Shown here: one piece after another, positions 6,081 through 6,216 of the stretch
Numbering within the stretch: position 1 is the first letter of the stretch
Layout: each line of letters starts with the position of its first letter
Notes under the pieces: generated by a model
The model's database searches: none
Told to the model about the DNA's origin: nothing
What the model saw: the letters and a program-made list of their open reading frames with translations, nothing else
Origin: Bacteroidales bacterium
Lineage (GTDB): Bacteria; Bacteroidota; Bacteroidia; Bacteroidales; UBA932
NCBI GenBank assembly: GCA_024689525.1
Contig: JAILDI010000210.1
Coordinates: 1-6,216 of the forward strand
DNA length: 6,216 nt
Direction: 5' to 3'
Position numbers and translations under genes: made by a program

Positions 6081-6216
6081 TTACTGTTCGCTCTCCGCGC
6101 GGTCGCGCCAGGGCTTGAAGAAGTACTCTATCAGATCGTAGGCAGAGATGGCTGAATTCTTGATTTTATTGCCGTACCAGCGAGCATCGACCTTGTCACC
6201 GGAGGAATATTCCTGA
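6081..6216 (-). CDS. C-terminal end of an unrecognised gene on the opposite strand (partial)
   Basis: Reading the complement from 6215 down gives 44 codons without a stop and then TAA at 6083-6081; the gene continues beyond the window. The visible residues start QEYSSGDKVDARWYGNKIKN and end in YDLIEYFFKPWRDRAESEQ. The mix of charged and aromatic residues and the hydrophilic tail look like a genuine protein C-terminus, and the frame has Bacteroidales-like codons. It converges on the operon, with 31 bases or fewer between stop codons, so it marks the end of the operon. I do not recognise the family from this fragment. Confidence 0.6.
   Translation of the reverse strand, partial: QEYSSGDKVDARWYGNKIKNSAISAYDLIEYFFKPWRDRAESEQ

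Noticed and set aside
1..6216. CRISPR arrays, transposon ends, tRNA or rRNA genes
   Set aside because: No regularly spaced repeats, inverted terminal repeats or structured RNA signatures were seen; nearly all of the window is coding.

Overview
The window looks like a piece of a Bacteroidales (Bacteroidota) genome, probably a gut or rumen type. This is inferred from three features: lipoprotein signal peptides ending in Ser-Cys on three consecutive enzymes, tightly packed carbohydrate-active enzyme genes, and starts without a clear Shine-Dalgarno sequence. Base composition is roughly half GC. It reads as the downstream part of a polysaccharide-utilisation type operon. No SusC/SusD pair, regulator or promoter is visible, so those would have to lie outside the window.

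Layout on the + strand: (1) 1-501, C-terminal part of a glycoside hydrolase family 28 (polygalacturonase/rhamnogalacturonase-like) beta-helix protein, cut by the window edge; (2) 515-2440, a lipoprotein with a right-handed parallel beta-helix, best compared with GH141-like enzymes; (3) 2433-3092, an SGNH/GDSL hydrolase lipoprotein, probably a carbohydrate esterase; (4) 3085-5262, a GH92 alpha-mannosidase lipoprotein; (5) 5259-5892, an unrecognised exported protein split into two reading frames by an apparent single-base shift at an AAA run (5499-5501); (6) 5895-6050, a 51-codon open frame of uncertain status. On the - strand, 6081-6216 is the C-terminal end of an unrecognised gene that converges on the operon.

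Genes 1 to 5 are separated by 13 bases or less, or overlap, so they are probably co-transcribed and translationally coupled. Two successive junctions use the same 8-base overlap (ATGAATAG, ATGAATAA), and the next one is a TTGA overlap. Functionally, a beta-helix glycosidase pair, a de-esterifying enzyme and an exo-alpha-mannosidase would act together at the cell envelope on a decorated, mannose-containing glycan. The combination of pectinase-type folds with GH92 leaves the substrate unclear. The part most worth a second look is the 3' end (5259-6050), where an unknown exported protein, a likely frameshift and an orphan open frame lie between well-understood enzymes and a convergent gene.
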